Virus record (IMG/VR): IMGVR_UViG_3300048919_000147
Coordinates: 1-32,059 of that record
From: a virus
Length of the DNA: 32,059 nt
Strand: one strand, 5' to 3'
The position numbers were made by a program, and so were the translations under genes. This document shows positions 1 to 6,329 of this stretch, piece after piece. Position 1 is the first letter of the stretch. Each line of letters opens with the position of its first letter. The notes under the pieces are model-generated. The model was given only the letters and a program-made list of their open reading frames with translations. It was not told the origin of the DNA and ran no database searches.

Positions 1-2
1 AT

Positions 3-803
3 TACCCATTTGTGAATCCTCCGCTTCCGTACGCCTATGACGCTCTGGAGCCTTATATTGACACACAAACCATGTATCTTCATCATGACAGGCATTTACA
101 GAGGTATGTGGTTGAGCTCAATACAATATTAAGAAACTATCCGGAACTGCAAAACTTATCCCTTCCGGAGCTGATATCAAACCCGGAAAACCTTCCTGAA
201 GAAATACGCCAAGGCATTATCAATTATGGAGGAGGCGTTTATAACCATATTCTTTATTTTAACGGCATGACCAATGCTCTGAACCGTTCCCAGGCCGAAA
301 CTCTCTATCCTGCCATTGTTCGGGATTTCGGTACTCTGGAAGAGTTCTTTAATGAATATAAACGAAAAGCCTTATCTGTATTTGGATCAGGATTTGCCTG
401 GCTGGTGGTCGCACCCGATGGAAGCCTTGAAATAGTCACCACCCGGAACCAGGATACCCCTCTTGCCGATGGATTCTGCGTGGTAACTGGCATGGATGTA
501 TGGGAACACGCTTATTATCTGAAACGATTTAACGACCGTGCAGCGTACATCGAAGACTGGTTCCATGTAGTCAACTGGGAGATGGCAGACGAGCTTTATA
601 AACAGTGTATGAATAATCTGGAAAATCAGAGGGCAAATGCCCCAGAACAGCCCGCTGATACGTTAGGTGCTCCTACTGCTGAAGAAGAGCCTGTTCCAGC
701 TCCTGAGACTTATACAGGGCCTGGCTCCGGACTGGAAGAGCTTCCGGCCGCAGGGCCAGAGGCTCCTGCGGCTCCAGAAGAGGAAGTTGTTCCTACGGTT
801 TGA
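3..803 (+). CDS. Fe/Mn superoxide dismutase, 5' partial, with low-complexity C-terminal tail
   Basis: This enzyme converts superoxide to oxygen and hydrogen peroxide using Fe or Mn. The frame is open to the left edge (Y-P-F precede the GTG at 12), so the true start lies outside the window. Counting from that GTG, the four metal ligands of the family are all present: His24 in LHHDRH, His79 in YNHILYF, and Asp162 and His166 in MDVWEHAYY. The catalytic domain ends near residue 200. It is followed by about 60 residues rich in Pro, Ala and Glu, which ordinary SODs of about 200 residues lack. There is no signal peptide in the visible part. The gene is followed by a terminator at 859-887 and is probably a host gene flanking the accessory region. 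The family call is firm; the role of the tail is unknown. Confidence 0.93.
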   Translation, partial: YPFVNPPLPYAYDALEPYIDTQTMYLHHDRHLQRYVVELNTILRNYPELQNLSLPELISNPENLPEEIRQGIINYGGGVYNHILYFNGMTNALNRSQAETLYPAIVRDFGTLEEFFNEYKRKALSVFGSGFAWLVVAPDGSLEIVTTRNQDTPLADGFCVVTGMDVWEHAYYLKRFNDRAAYIEDWFHVVNWEMADELYKQCMNNLENQRANAPEQPADTLGAPTAEEEPVPAPETYTGPGSGLEELPAAGPEAPAAPEEEVVPTV

Positions 804-858
804 TCCATAGCTTACATATTCGTTCAGCACGTTTCTTTTGCATATTAGTAAGAAATAC

Positions 859-887
859 GGAGCCGATATCACGGTTCCTTTTCTTTT
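859..887 (+). terminator. Intrinsic terminator of the superoxide dismutase gene
   Basis: A 7-bp stem GGAGCCG / CGGTTCC (one G-U pair) with a 6-base loop is followed by TTTTCTTTT. It sits 56 bases after the superoxide dismutase stop codon. Confidence 0.7.
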
Positions 888-1011
888 AGCTTTTAAGCTA
901 TATTTTTCTTGTATTAATCAATGATATAGATGGAGATATACTGTTTGAAAGGTATTACTTATTTTGTACTTTTATAGTAATATAAAATAAAAATATTGAA
1001 AGGGAGAAACT

Positions 1012-1185
1012 ATGGACAAGTTTTTGAAAAATGAATGGAGCTATCTTGAAAAGAAGCTGATTGTATCAACCTTTTTCTTATCAGGAATTGTTATTGGTTT
1101 TTTAATTGCTCCCATTAAAAAAGGGATTTACTGCGGGAACAATAACCATATTACTATTCATAAAAAAAAGAAGTATCATAATTGA
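1012..1185 (+). CDS. Small single-span membrane protein (57 aa)
   Basis: The ATG at 1012 follows AGGGAGAAACT, a good ribosome site with normal spacing. The 57-residue product starts with a charged segment (MDKFLKNEWSYLEKK), has one hydrophobic helix at about residues 17-34 (ending GFLIAPIKKG), and ends with a basic tail rich in Lys and His. The layout is that of a small inner-membrane anchor with a cytoplasmic N-terminus. I do not recognise a family; the GFLIAP(I/V)KKG stretch resembles YtxH-like short membrane proteins, but the gene is too short to assign. It lies alone between the SOD terminator and the terminator at 1229-1260. Function unknown. Confidence 0.6.
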   Translation: MDKFLKNEWSYLEKKLIVSTFFLSGIVIGFLIAPIKKGIYCGNNNHITIHKKKKYHN

Positions 1186-1228
1186 AATTTTCATAACTTT
1201 TACATACTTAAATTTAATAAATCACTAG

Positions 1229-1260
1229 AAAAAGGAGCCGCAAAAACGGCTCCCTTATTT
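1229..1260. terminator. Bidirectional terminator, copy 1 of a duplicated element
   Basis: The perfect stem GGAGCCG / CGGCTCC (1234-1240 and 1247-1253) has a CAAAAA loop and is flanked by A5 on the left and CTTATTTT on the right. It can stop the plus-strand 57-aa gene, and even better a minus-strand transcript of the remnant at 1302-1361. A copy with the same stem and loop occurs at 3224-3249. Confidence 0.7.
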
Positions 1261-1301
1261 TGGGTTATTTATTACATTTCATTATAAAAATCAAGTTTTT
1301 T

Positions 1302-1361
1302 TTAGTACTCGCCTACTGTAACACTTTCCTCAAATCTAACCGCAACCTTAGCGTCTACCAT
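1302..1361 (-). pseudogene. Remnant 3' end of a gene, ending FEESVTVGEY
   Basis: The minus strand reads MVDAKVAVRF then EESVTVGEY and a stop. An in-frame TAA lies two codons upstream of the Met and there is no ribosome site, so this is a fragment rather than a gene. A diverged relative followed by the same terminator is found at 3321-3400. The remnant lies just downstream of the larger fragment at 1395-1766 and may once have belonged with it. Low confidence. Confidence 0.3.
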
Positions 1362-1394
1362 TTTTTAAAGTATTACACCTAGCAGTCGCATAAA

Positions 1395-1766
1395 TTATTT
1401 CTTTGTATATTCAATAACCACGTATGCAGAGGCACCAGAATAAAATCCACCGACATTAACAAAGTAATATTGTAACTCACCTGCTCCCGCATCATAAACC
1501 ATATTTACTGCTACAGGTAGCGCATCTGCGCGGTTATAGGATGTCTGCAACACGATCTGACCCGTTTCTGCCTTATTGGTAGCACTACCGTACAAATCAA
1601 CCAGTCTTTCAATATTAAGTCCTGAAACATCTGCAAACACTAACGAATTACCGCTTTCATTTGCAAGCGATCCTGTAATGACACCGATTCGACGTGAACT
1701 TTCTTATCCATCTACAATCCAAAATGAATGCTTTTCCTTTAACACTCGCGTAATATCTTATGGCAT
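1395..1766 (-). pseudogene. Decayed hypothetical gene with in-frame TAA codons
   Basis: The minus strand encodes a coherent protein-like sequence of about 103 residues, from the codon at 1703 to the stop at 1395-1397: ESSRRIGVITGSLANESGN, then ...VSGLNIERLVDLYGS, ending YVVIEYTKK. Upstream of it, in the same frame, VLKEKHSFWIVDG is separated by one TAA (1704-1706), and a second TAA lies at 1758-1760, two codons after a possible ATG at 1766. Both stops could arise from single changes such as CAA to TAA. No ribosome site precedes any candidate start. The rest looks like a beta-rich domain with many Gly, Ser and aromatic residues. I cannot name the family. A translated start inside it (GTG at 1640) is possible but lacks a ribosome site. 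Confidence 0.4.
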
Positions 1767-1860
1767 TTATAAATTATACTTTATGATTACTTGCTATCAT
1801 ATGATTTATTTCGTATAATATACAAAATATTAAATTACAGATATAAGGGGGAAACGAGAT

Positions 1861-2109
1861 TTGTCAACATATTTTATCATGGGTGCACTTTATTTAGGAT
1901 CAGGTCTGTATCTAAAATCGGTTGAAAAAAGAAGACATGTTCGCAGAAAAAACATCGCTGGTGAAGAGGAATTCAAATCCCACAGGGATTCTAAAATGCA
2001 AAGCGCAATTGATTGTGTAATTAGCATTGCAAGCATTTTTTTAGTTATAGGTGGTGTCACTTCTTTAATTTGTTGGTTTATGATAATATTTCATATATTC
2101 TATAAATAA
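1861..2109 (+). CDS. Small two-span membrane protein (82 aa)
   Basis: The TTG start at 1861 is chosen because AAGGGGGAAA ends nine bases upstream. The product has a short hydrophobic N-terminus (residues 4-18, FIMGALYLGSGLYL), a strongly basic loop (KSVEKRRHVRRKN) and a second, longer hydrophobic segment at about 50-80 (VISIASIFLVIGG onward). The basic loop predicts that the central part is cytoplasmic. No family is recognised. It converges on the minus-strand gene at 2237 with a shared bidirectional terminator between them. The region is AT-rich and probably accessory. Confidence 0.6.
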   Translation: MSTYFIMGALYLGSGLYLKSVEKRRHVRRKNIAGEEEFKSHRDSKMQSAIDCVISIASIFLVIGGVTSLICWFMIIFHIFYK

Positions 2110-2194
2110 ATAGATTTACTTCTCTCCAATAAACGATACTGTCTACTGATCTGTTACATATAAAACAAACTCCAGATACTCAATAAAATCTAAA

Positions 2195-2228
2195 AAAAAG
2201 GTAGCATCCCCATGAATGCTACCTTTTG
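2195..2228. terminator. Bidirectional terminator between convergent genes
   Basis: The stem GGTAGCAT / ATGCTACC (2200-2207 and 2216-2223) is flanked by A8 on the left and TTTT on the right. It serves both the plus gene ending at 2109 and the minus gene ending at 2237. Confidence 0.75.
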
Positions 2229-2236
2229 TCAAAGTA

Positions 2237-2701
2237 TTAATTATTACATAATTCATTTGAATCTTTTTTCTTAGTACTAAATTGAGCCGTCAGCATTAAA
2301 CACCCAAAATCTGCTGCTAATAATATAAAATATATAGTTCCAAGAGGTGTTGAAGTTTTTGCACTGGCAAGGTCATAATAGATTTCATCATTATAAAGCA
2401 ATGCATTAAACTTGTGTCCCTTTAGTCTTACAAATTTATCATAACCTACCGCACCCTTTACTTCATACTCCTTATTTCGATAGGCAGCGGTGACCTTTAT
2501 GAATTCTTTCGCTTTTTTTCTAAACATCTTTTTAGCAACGACATTTTTATTTACATCTAAAATTTCTACTTCTACCTTCTCACAGTCCTCTTCCCTTACT
2601 CCATTATTTACTTTCAGGTTTAACACTACGCAGGCTACAGTTATTATTACAAATAATACTAAAAAAATATTTCTTAATTTCTTTCTCTTTGCATTTTTCA
2701 A
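2237..2701 (-). CDS. Membrane protein with external beta domain (154 aa)
   Basis: A TTG at 2701 is preferred because AGGGGAT lies seven bases upstream. Residues 9-28 form a hydrophobic helix after a basic start (MKNAKRKKLRN). Residues 30-115 are soluble, with alternating charged and hydrophobic residues (VEVEILDVNKNVVAKK, EVKGAVGYDKFVRLKG). A second hydrophobic helix lies at about 120-138. This two-helix frame around an extracytoplasmic beta-like domain resembles DUF3592-type proteins, but I see no diagnostic motif. It is divergent in sequence from the neighbours at 2779 and 3410 and seems to be a separate unit. Function unknown. Confidence 0.6.
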   Translation of the reverse strand: MKNAKRKKLRNIFLVLFVIITVACVVLNLKVNNGVREEDCEKVEVEILDVNKNVVAKKMFRKKAKEFIKVTAAYRNKEYEVKGAVGYDKFVRLKGHKFNALLYNDEIYYDLASAKTSTPLGTIYFILLAADFGCLMLTAQFSTKKKDSNELCNN

Positions 2702-2778
2702 TGACTCGATCCCCTGTTCGTATTCTAAACTATGATCTGACAGCTAAACAGATTAGATAGTTCGCCTACAATCATCAT

Positions 2779-3105
2779 TTATTGCATCTGTTTCCAGTAT
2801 TTCGATAGAAAACAAAATGTAATGATAGGATTTACCAGACCGACCATTGATGATATAATCCCCACACTATGTATAGCCACATTTAGAACCATTATAATGA
2901 TTGTACAAACAACAATGGCGTAAAAGGCAATCTTCGTTTTCTTAATTAACAGCAGTACATATGCAGCACAACCAGCTAAACCAATAACAGCCAGATCAAA
3001 AAATCCTAACGTACCATTGACAATTGCAGCAAGTGCGCTTAAAACGATACAAATAATGCTCCAAATCTTAATTCCTTTTCCAAATACTAATACTTCTTCA
3101 TTCAT
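2779..3105 (-). CDS. Multi-span small membrane protein (108 aa)
   Basis: The frame is open to 3195, but the ATG at 3105 is the supported start: GAGGGAATGAG precedes it, and that sequence is wasted if translation begins upstream. The protein starts MNEEVLVFGKGIKIWS and has about four hydrophobic segments (roughly residues 14-30, 33-53, 55-75 and 80-100), ending FLSKYWKQMQ. Nearly the whole chain is in the membrane. No family is recognised. It lies 77 bases upstream of the membrane protein ending at 2237 on the same strand and could be co-transcribed with it. Confidence 0.6.
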   Translation of the reverse strand: MNEEVLVFGKGIKIWSIICIVLSALAAIVNGTLGFFDLAVIGLAGCAAYVLLLIKKTKIAFYAIVVCTIIIMVLNVAIHSVGIISSMVGLVNPIITFCFLSKYWKQMQ

Positions 3106-3223
3106 CTCATTCCCTCGCTTCTCAGTTATAATGTTACATATAAATAATCGTCCTAAATAGTAACTTCTTAATGTTAATAAGGAAATATGTCTCATAATCT
3201 CAATTTACCCTCATTTTATACAG

Positions 3224-3249
3224 AAAAAAGGAGCCGCAAAAACGGCTCC
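3224..3249. terminator. Terminator, copy 2 of a duplicated element
   Basis: The stem GGAGCCG / CGGCTCC with loop CAAAAA is identical to the copy at 1234-1253 and is preceded on the plus strand by A6. In the minus direction it ends in TTTTTTC, so it best terminates minus-strand transcripts that pass through the remnant at 3321-3400 and the 61-aa gene. Confidence 0.7.
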
Positions 3250-3320
3250 TCTTCTTATGATTACTTATGCGTATTTTTTCGTCTATTTATTACAATCCCT
3301 AATAAAATCAAGCTTATTTC

Positions 3321-3400
3321 TTAGAACTTACCAGCAGTAGCGCTCTCTTCAATGGAGACTGCGACATAAGTAAAATCAAGGGTTTTAACTTCATAATACA
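3321..3400 (-). pseudogene. Remnant 3' gene end, relative of the 1302-1361 fragment
   Basis: The minus strand reads VYYEVKTLDFTYVAVS then IEESATAGKF and stop. The last part parallels AVRFEESVTVGEY of the other remnant, and both are followed by the same terminator and a similar TTTATTACA stretch. There is no start codon with a ribosome site, so this is a fragment. Low confidence. Confidence 0.3.
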
Positions 3401-3409
3401 CAAACGGTA

Positions 3410-3595
3410 TCAAAACCGATTTGATATTTCCACTATTTCCCGCCTTTTGTCTACCGTGTTTTTTATAAGCTCATCTAATACATCAGCAGACACATTACTA
3501 CCACGTAGCCCACCTACAAATAAATCAAATTCTGAATCATTAAGGTAAAGTGACTCATTGTGTATCCTCCATATAATTTCATCGTTCCTGCTCAT
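3410..3595 (-). CDS. Small soluble protein (61 aa) under a LexA-box promoter
   Basis: The ATG at 3595 follows GGGAGGGGAC, a strong ribosome site; a TTG 12 bases upstream lies inside that site and is unlikely. The product begins MSRNDEIIWRIHNESLYLND and contains SADVLDELIKNTVDKRREI, a predicted helix. It is acidic, soluble, without signal or cysteines. The LDELIK segment recalls the Spo0E signature, but the rest does not fit that family. Its transcript would start near 3704 from a consensus promoter whose spacer is a LexA operator (3717-3730), so the gene is probably induced by DNA damage. Function unknown; the SOS link is inference from the operator. Confidence 0.65.
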   Translation of the reverse strand: MSRNDEIIWRIHNESLYLNDSEFDLFVGGLRGSNVSADVLDELIKNTVDKRREIVEISNRF

Positions 3596-3710
3596 GTCCC
3601 CTCCCAAGTATGTATTCTAGTAACAATCAATCTAACCCCTTTCGTTTAATTATATGGTACAACCCCGTGTTATTTGACCGATATCCCTCCTTCTGTTACT
3701 CCTGCCTCTA

Positions 3711-3739
3711 ATTATAAGAACATATGTTCTGTTTGTCAA
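3711..3739 (-). promoter_or_regulatory. Consensus sigma-A promoter with LexA (SOS) operator in the spacer
   Basis: On the minus strand TTGACA (3739-3734) and TATAAT (3716-3711) are separated by exactly 17 bases. The spacer contains AGAACATATGTTCT (3717-3730), a perfect 14-bp palindrome matching the B. subtilis LexA/DinR consensus GAAC-N4-GTTC. Repressor bound there would block RNA polymerase. The downstream gene is the 61-aa protein ending at 3410. Confidence 0.85.
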
Positions 3740-3984
3740 TAAGGTTACTTTTTTTGTTTCGAAACTTTTACTTTCACGTGATTTATAACTACAATTATAG
3801 CTGGAAAAAATTATAAATCAAAGGTAAATAATGGAAATTATATGATATTTTTTTGATATTTTATTAGGTATTTAGAGATATACGAGAATTTTTGTGCACT
3901 TATCCCATTGACATTGCACCGAACGAACAAAAAATGTCTGTTCGGTGCAATTTAGAGGTAATTTTTGTCGTTTTGACAGTGCTG
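3740..3984. other. AT-rich intergenic region with two inverted repeats
   Basis: No coding sequence is seen. GATTTATAA / TTATAAATC form 9-bp perfect arms at 3780-3788 and 3811-3819. A longer dyad at 3913-3951 pairs ATTGCACCGAACGAACA with TGTCTGTTCGGTGCAAT (15 of 17 positions, 5-base loop). The second lies 34 bases after the response-regulator stop codon. It could be its terminator, although no U-tract follows closely on the minus strand, or a protein-binding site. Confidence 0.45.
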
Positions 3985-4722
3985 TCAAAGACGTGAAAGT
4001 AGCTTGTTCTCCAGTATTTTGATGTGTCTGGGCGGTATGGATATCTCATTTCCGGCTTTCATAACTACATATTTATTAAAACGGTCAATTTTACTTATGT
4101 AGTTTATGTTTATTAAATGGGACCTACCGCATAGAAAGAATGATGGATTGCTTTGGCTAACCAATTCTTTAAGTGAAATTGCCGCGGTACAGAAACCAGC
4201 TTTTGTGTAAATTGCAACCTTGCGCTTTTCGTCGGGAATGGCACGTATGTAATAAATTTCATCTGCCTTCATACTGAATGTATCTCCCAATTGCAAGCTG
4301 CTGTCCTCTTCTTCTATTTGAGAATGAGTTGAATCGTGCAACTCTTTCAAACACTCTTTTACCCTTATGGGCATAGACAGGGAACCGCCCTTCAAGAGGT
4401 AGTCTTTTACGCCAAGTTTCATCTTGTATGTTTCTAAGGTGAAGTTGTAAGCTGTAATCATGATAATCCACGCATTTGCATTAGCACTTCTGATTTTTGC
4501 GGCAAGGTCAAGTCCGCTCATTTCGCCCACCCCAAAATCAACATCTAATAAGTACAAGCACACTGTTCCTGTATTCATCTTTTCCAATATTTCTGTTGGG
4601 TATTTTGTAGCACACGCGAGTTTAATACTATGCAAGTTTTCTTTAGTTATAATTTCTAATACAATATTAGTTAAAGTCTTTAGTTGCTGTGCATCATCTT
4701 CACATATGTATACTGGTATCAT
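3985..4722 (-). CDS. LytTR-family response regulator (AgrA/ComE-like), orphan
   Basis: The start is the ATG at 4722, preceded by AGGAGGGGCATA; an earlier in-frame start would use up this site. The protein is 245 aa. Residues 1-120 form a receiver domain with the acidic cluster CEDD (Glu8-Asp10), phospho-acceptor Asp60 in YLLDVDFG, a Thr in MITAYN, and Lys in DYLLKGG. Residues 135-245 form a LytTR DNA-binding domain (FSMKADEIYYIRA, FFLCGRSHLININYISKID, ISIPPRHIKILE). Such proteins control peptide quorum sensing, bacteriocin and virulence genes. No histidine kinase or signal-peptide gene is adjacent. It follows the 64-aa gene at 4752-4946 by 29 bases and is probably in one operon with it. Confidence 0.88.
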   Translation of the reverse strand: MIPVYICEDDAQQLKTLTNIVLEIITKENLHSIKLACATKYPTEILEKMNTGTVCLYLLDVDFGVGEMSGLDLAAKIRSANANAWIIMITAYNFTLETYKMKLGVKDYLLKGGSLSMPIRVKECLKELHDSTHSQIEEEDSSLQLGDTFSMKADEIYYIRAIPDEKRKVAIYTKAGFCTAAISLKELVSQSNPSFFLCGRSHLININYISKIDRFNKYVVMKAGNEISIPPRHIKILENKLLSRL

Positions 4723-4751
4723 TATGCCCCTCCTGGTTGTCACATTATCGG

Positions 4752-4946
4752 TTAGAATTGAGTAAGTATGTATTGACCATTTTTATACTTGATACTGAAA
4801 TAGTCTGCTCCTTGATAATCGGCCTTGTAGGCATAAAAATACTTTGCTTTTATAGACACCTCGTTAAACCCCTCCATGTGGTACCCCTTCCCTTCCATGA
4901 TCTCTACTAATTCTTCTTTATTTCCCCTGACTTTCAATTTCTCCAT
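4752..4946 (-). CDS. Small hypothetical protein (64 aa) upstream of the LytTR regulator
   Basis: Two ATGs are possible. The one at 4946 is preceded by GGGGGAATTACAA and preferred; the one at 4961 has no ribosome site. The product begins MEKLKVRGNKEELVEIMEGK, with alternating acidic and basic residues, then an aromatic-rich half (AKYFYAYKADYQGADYFSIK) ending YILTQF. It is soluble, with a predicted beta-alpha-beta pattern. No family is recognised. It is likely the first gene of a two-gene operon with the response regulator and could encode a modulator of it; that is inference only. Confidence 0.55.
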   Translation of the reverse strand: MEKLKVRGNKEELVEIMEGKGYHMEGFNEVSIKAKYFYAYKADYQGADYFSIKYKNGQYILTQF

Positions 4947-5053
4947 TTGTAATTCCCCCATGGTTTTTATAGTGTTTGTATATACTAACCCATAATTATT
5001 CTACCACTATTTGGTAGTTCCCTTTACTGGTAATATTTGCCATTTATAGCGTA

Positions 5054-5082
5054 TTTACAATTAGAACGTATGTTTGTATAAT
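5054..5082 (+). promoter_or_regulatory. Sigma-A promoter of the 104-aa gene
   Basis: TTTACA (5054-5059) and TATAAT (5077-5082) are separated by 17 bases. Transcription would start near 5089, almost at the AGGAGGTGG ribosome site, giving a very short leader. Confidence 0.7.
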
Positions 5083-5101
5083 AAGTCCAGGAGGTGGTAA
5101 G

Positions 5102-5416
5102 ATGCCGTCATTTGGTATAGGTATAAATCCATACAAAAGAAGCAACGGCAGCGTCCGGGGGAATACATACCCTATTGCTTGCATGGCTTGGTATGCTCCA
5201 GGACGCGCCCCTGTGCCGCTGTTATTTAAGTTTGAGGGCCACGATGGGGTATTGCAGACTGTAGATGGGGTAAAGGTCATAAGTACCGCCAGTAAGAGCT
5301 ATGACGGCTCTGTAGTGTATGAATATAACTGTGAGGCTGTGATAGGCGGTATCCGGTATGGGTTTAAACTTATCTTCTATATAATGGAATGCAGGTGGAC
5401 CATGGTTTTAGGATAA
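5102..5416 (+). CDS. Hypothetical protein (104 aa), monocistronic
   Basis: The ATG at 5102 follows AGGAGGTGGTAAG. The protein begins MPSFGIGINPYKRSNGSVRG and has a Gly- and aromatic-rich, beta-like composition (YPIACMAWYAPGRAPVPLLF, VYEYNCEAVIGGIRYGFKL), ending ECRWTMVLG. It has three cysteines in no zinc-binding spacing, no signal peptide and no clear membrane helix. The gene has its own sigma-A promoter and an intrinsic terminator, so it is an independent unit facing away from the response-regulator operon. I do not recognise the family. Confidence 0.65.
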   Translation: MPSFGIGINPYKRSNGSVRGNTYPIACMAWYAPGRAPVPLLFKFEGHDGVLQTVDGVKVISTASKSYDGSVVYEYNCEAVIGGIRYGFKLIFYIMECRWTMVLG

Positions 5417-5417
5417 T

Positions 5418-5454
5418 AAAAAAAGGCGGTTTCCTCACGGATCCGCCTTTTTTT
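5418..5454 (+). terminator. Strong intrinsic terminator after the 104-aa gene
   Basis: A GGCGG / CCGCC stem is extended by the A-run paired with the T-run and followed by T8. It begins two bases after the stop codon at 5416. Confidence 0.85.
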
Positions 5455-5520
5455 TATTATTTTTTCGTATCCAATTAAAGGATATAGGTCATTTCGTTTC
5501 GCTTATTACCTGATTAGTAT

Positions 5521-5548
5521 TTGCTTTTGAATAAATATAATGTATAAT
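5521..5548 (+). promoter_or_regulatory. Promoter of the DUF3800 gene
   Basis: TTGCTT (5521-5526) and TATAAT (5543-5548) are separated by 16 bases, 32 bases upstream of the start codon. Confidence 0.6.
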
Positions 5549-5579
5549 TAAAAAATACTGTCTGAGGGGGAGTTTTAAT

Positions 5580-6299
5580 GTGAAAAATTACAATTTATAT
5601 TTAGATGAAAGTAAGCCTAATGTGGACAATAATTATTTTTGTCTTGCTGGATATGCAATTTCCGATGACGAATATAATAATATTTTGGTTCCCGAACTAT
5701 CTCAATTAAAAATGGGCATCTTAAAAACAGATACGCCACTGCATCTTTTTGATATGAGAAAATCAAATAAAGGGTTTGAAATACTTCGCAACAAAACTAT
5801 TAGAAATGAATTTTTTATAGAATTCAATAAATTAATAAATAAACTTGATATAAATTTATTTGGTACTCTAATTGACACCAAAGAATATCAAAGGTTATAC
5901 AAATCACATAACAACGTATATTACATATTGCTTAAAATATTAATAGAAAATTACACTCATTTTTTAGAAAGTAATGATGCTACTGGCACCATATATATTG
6001 AGTCTAGGACCCCGGGTGAAAATAGGGATCTTCTTTGTGAATACTACAAAGTATACCTTAATGGAACCTTGTACATTGATAGCAAAACTATACAACACCG
6101 CATTATGGGAATGAACTTTATACCAAAAACAGAAAATAACATAGGCGTACAGTTTGCTGACTTCATTCCCGGAAATTGCGTCCGTGCTCTTAACGGAAAA
6201 TCTGATTATCATGATTTATATAAAAATTTTCAACAAAAGATATATAATGGAATAGATGGCGATAGCGAAAGATTTGGCTTGAAAAAATTGCTAGGTTGA
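5580..6299 (+). CDS. DUF3800 domain protein (predicted RNase H-fold nuclease-like)
   Basis: The start is GTG at 5580, eight bases after GAGGGGGA. The 239-aa product has the DUF3800 layout: an N-terminal strand with acidic residues (NLYLDES, Asp9/Glu10), a central helical part, a strand with IYIESR near residue 142, and the family's QFADFI motif near residue 196. These acidic positions are thought to form a metal site in an RNase H-like fold; no biochemical role is established. DUF3800 genes are common in prophages and defence-type islands. The gene is visibly more AT-rich than the phage structural genes, suggesting separate acquisition. A consensus promoter starts inside its last codons and drives a structured RNA. 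Family call firm, function unknown. Confidence 0.85.
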   Translation: MKNYNLYLDESKPNVDNNYFCLAGYAISDDEYNNILVPELSQLKMGILKTDTPLHLFDMRKSNKGFEILRNKTIRNEFFIEFNKLINKLDINLFGTLIDTKEYQRLYKSHNNVYYILLKILIENYTHFLESNDATGTIYIESRTPGENRDLLCEYYKVYLNGTLYIDSKTIQHRIMGMNFIPKTENNIGVQFADFIPGNCVRALNGKSDYHDLYKNFQQKIYNGIDGDSERFGLKKLLG

Positions 6300-6323
6300 C
6301 AAAATGTAAATACGATGTATAAT
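6296..6323 (+). promoter_or_regulatory. Perfect-consensus promoter overlapping the DUF3800 stop codon
   Basis: TTGACA (6296-6301) and TATAAT (6318-6323) are separated by 16 bases. The -35 box contains the TGA stop of the DUF3800 gene. No open reading frame with a ribosome site follows, so the product is most likely an RNA. Confidence 0.8.
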
Positions 6324-6329
6324 ATATAT

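Noticed and set aside
3410-3595. Spo0E-like phosphatase assignment for the 61-aa SOS-linked protein
   Set aside because: Only the LDELIK segment fits; the flanking pattern and tyrosine of the family are absent.
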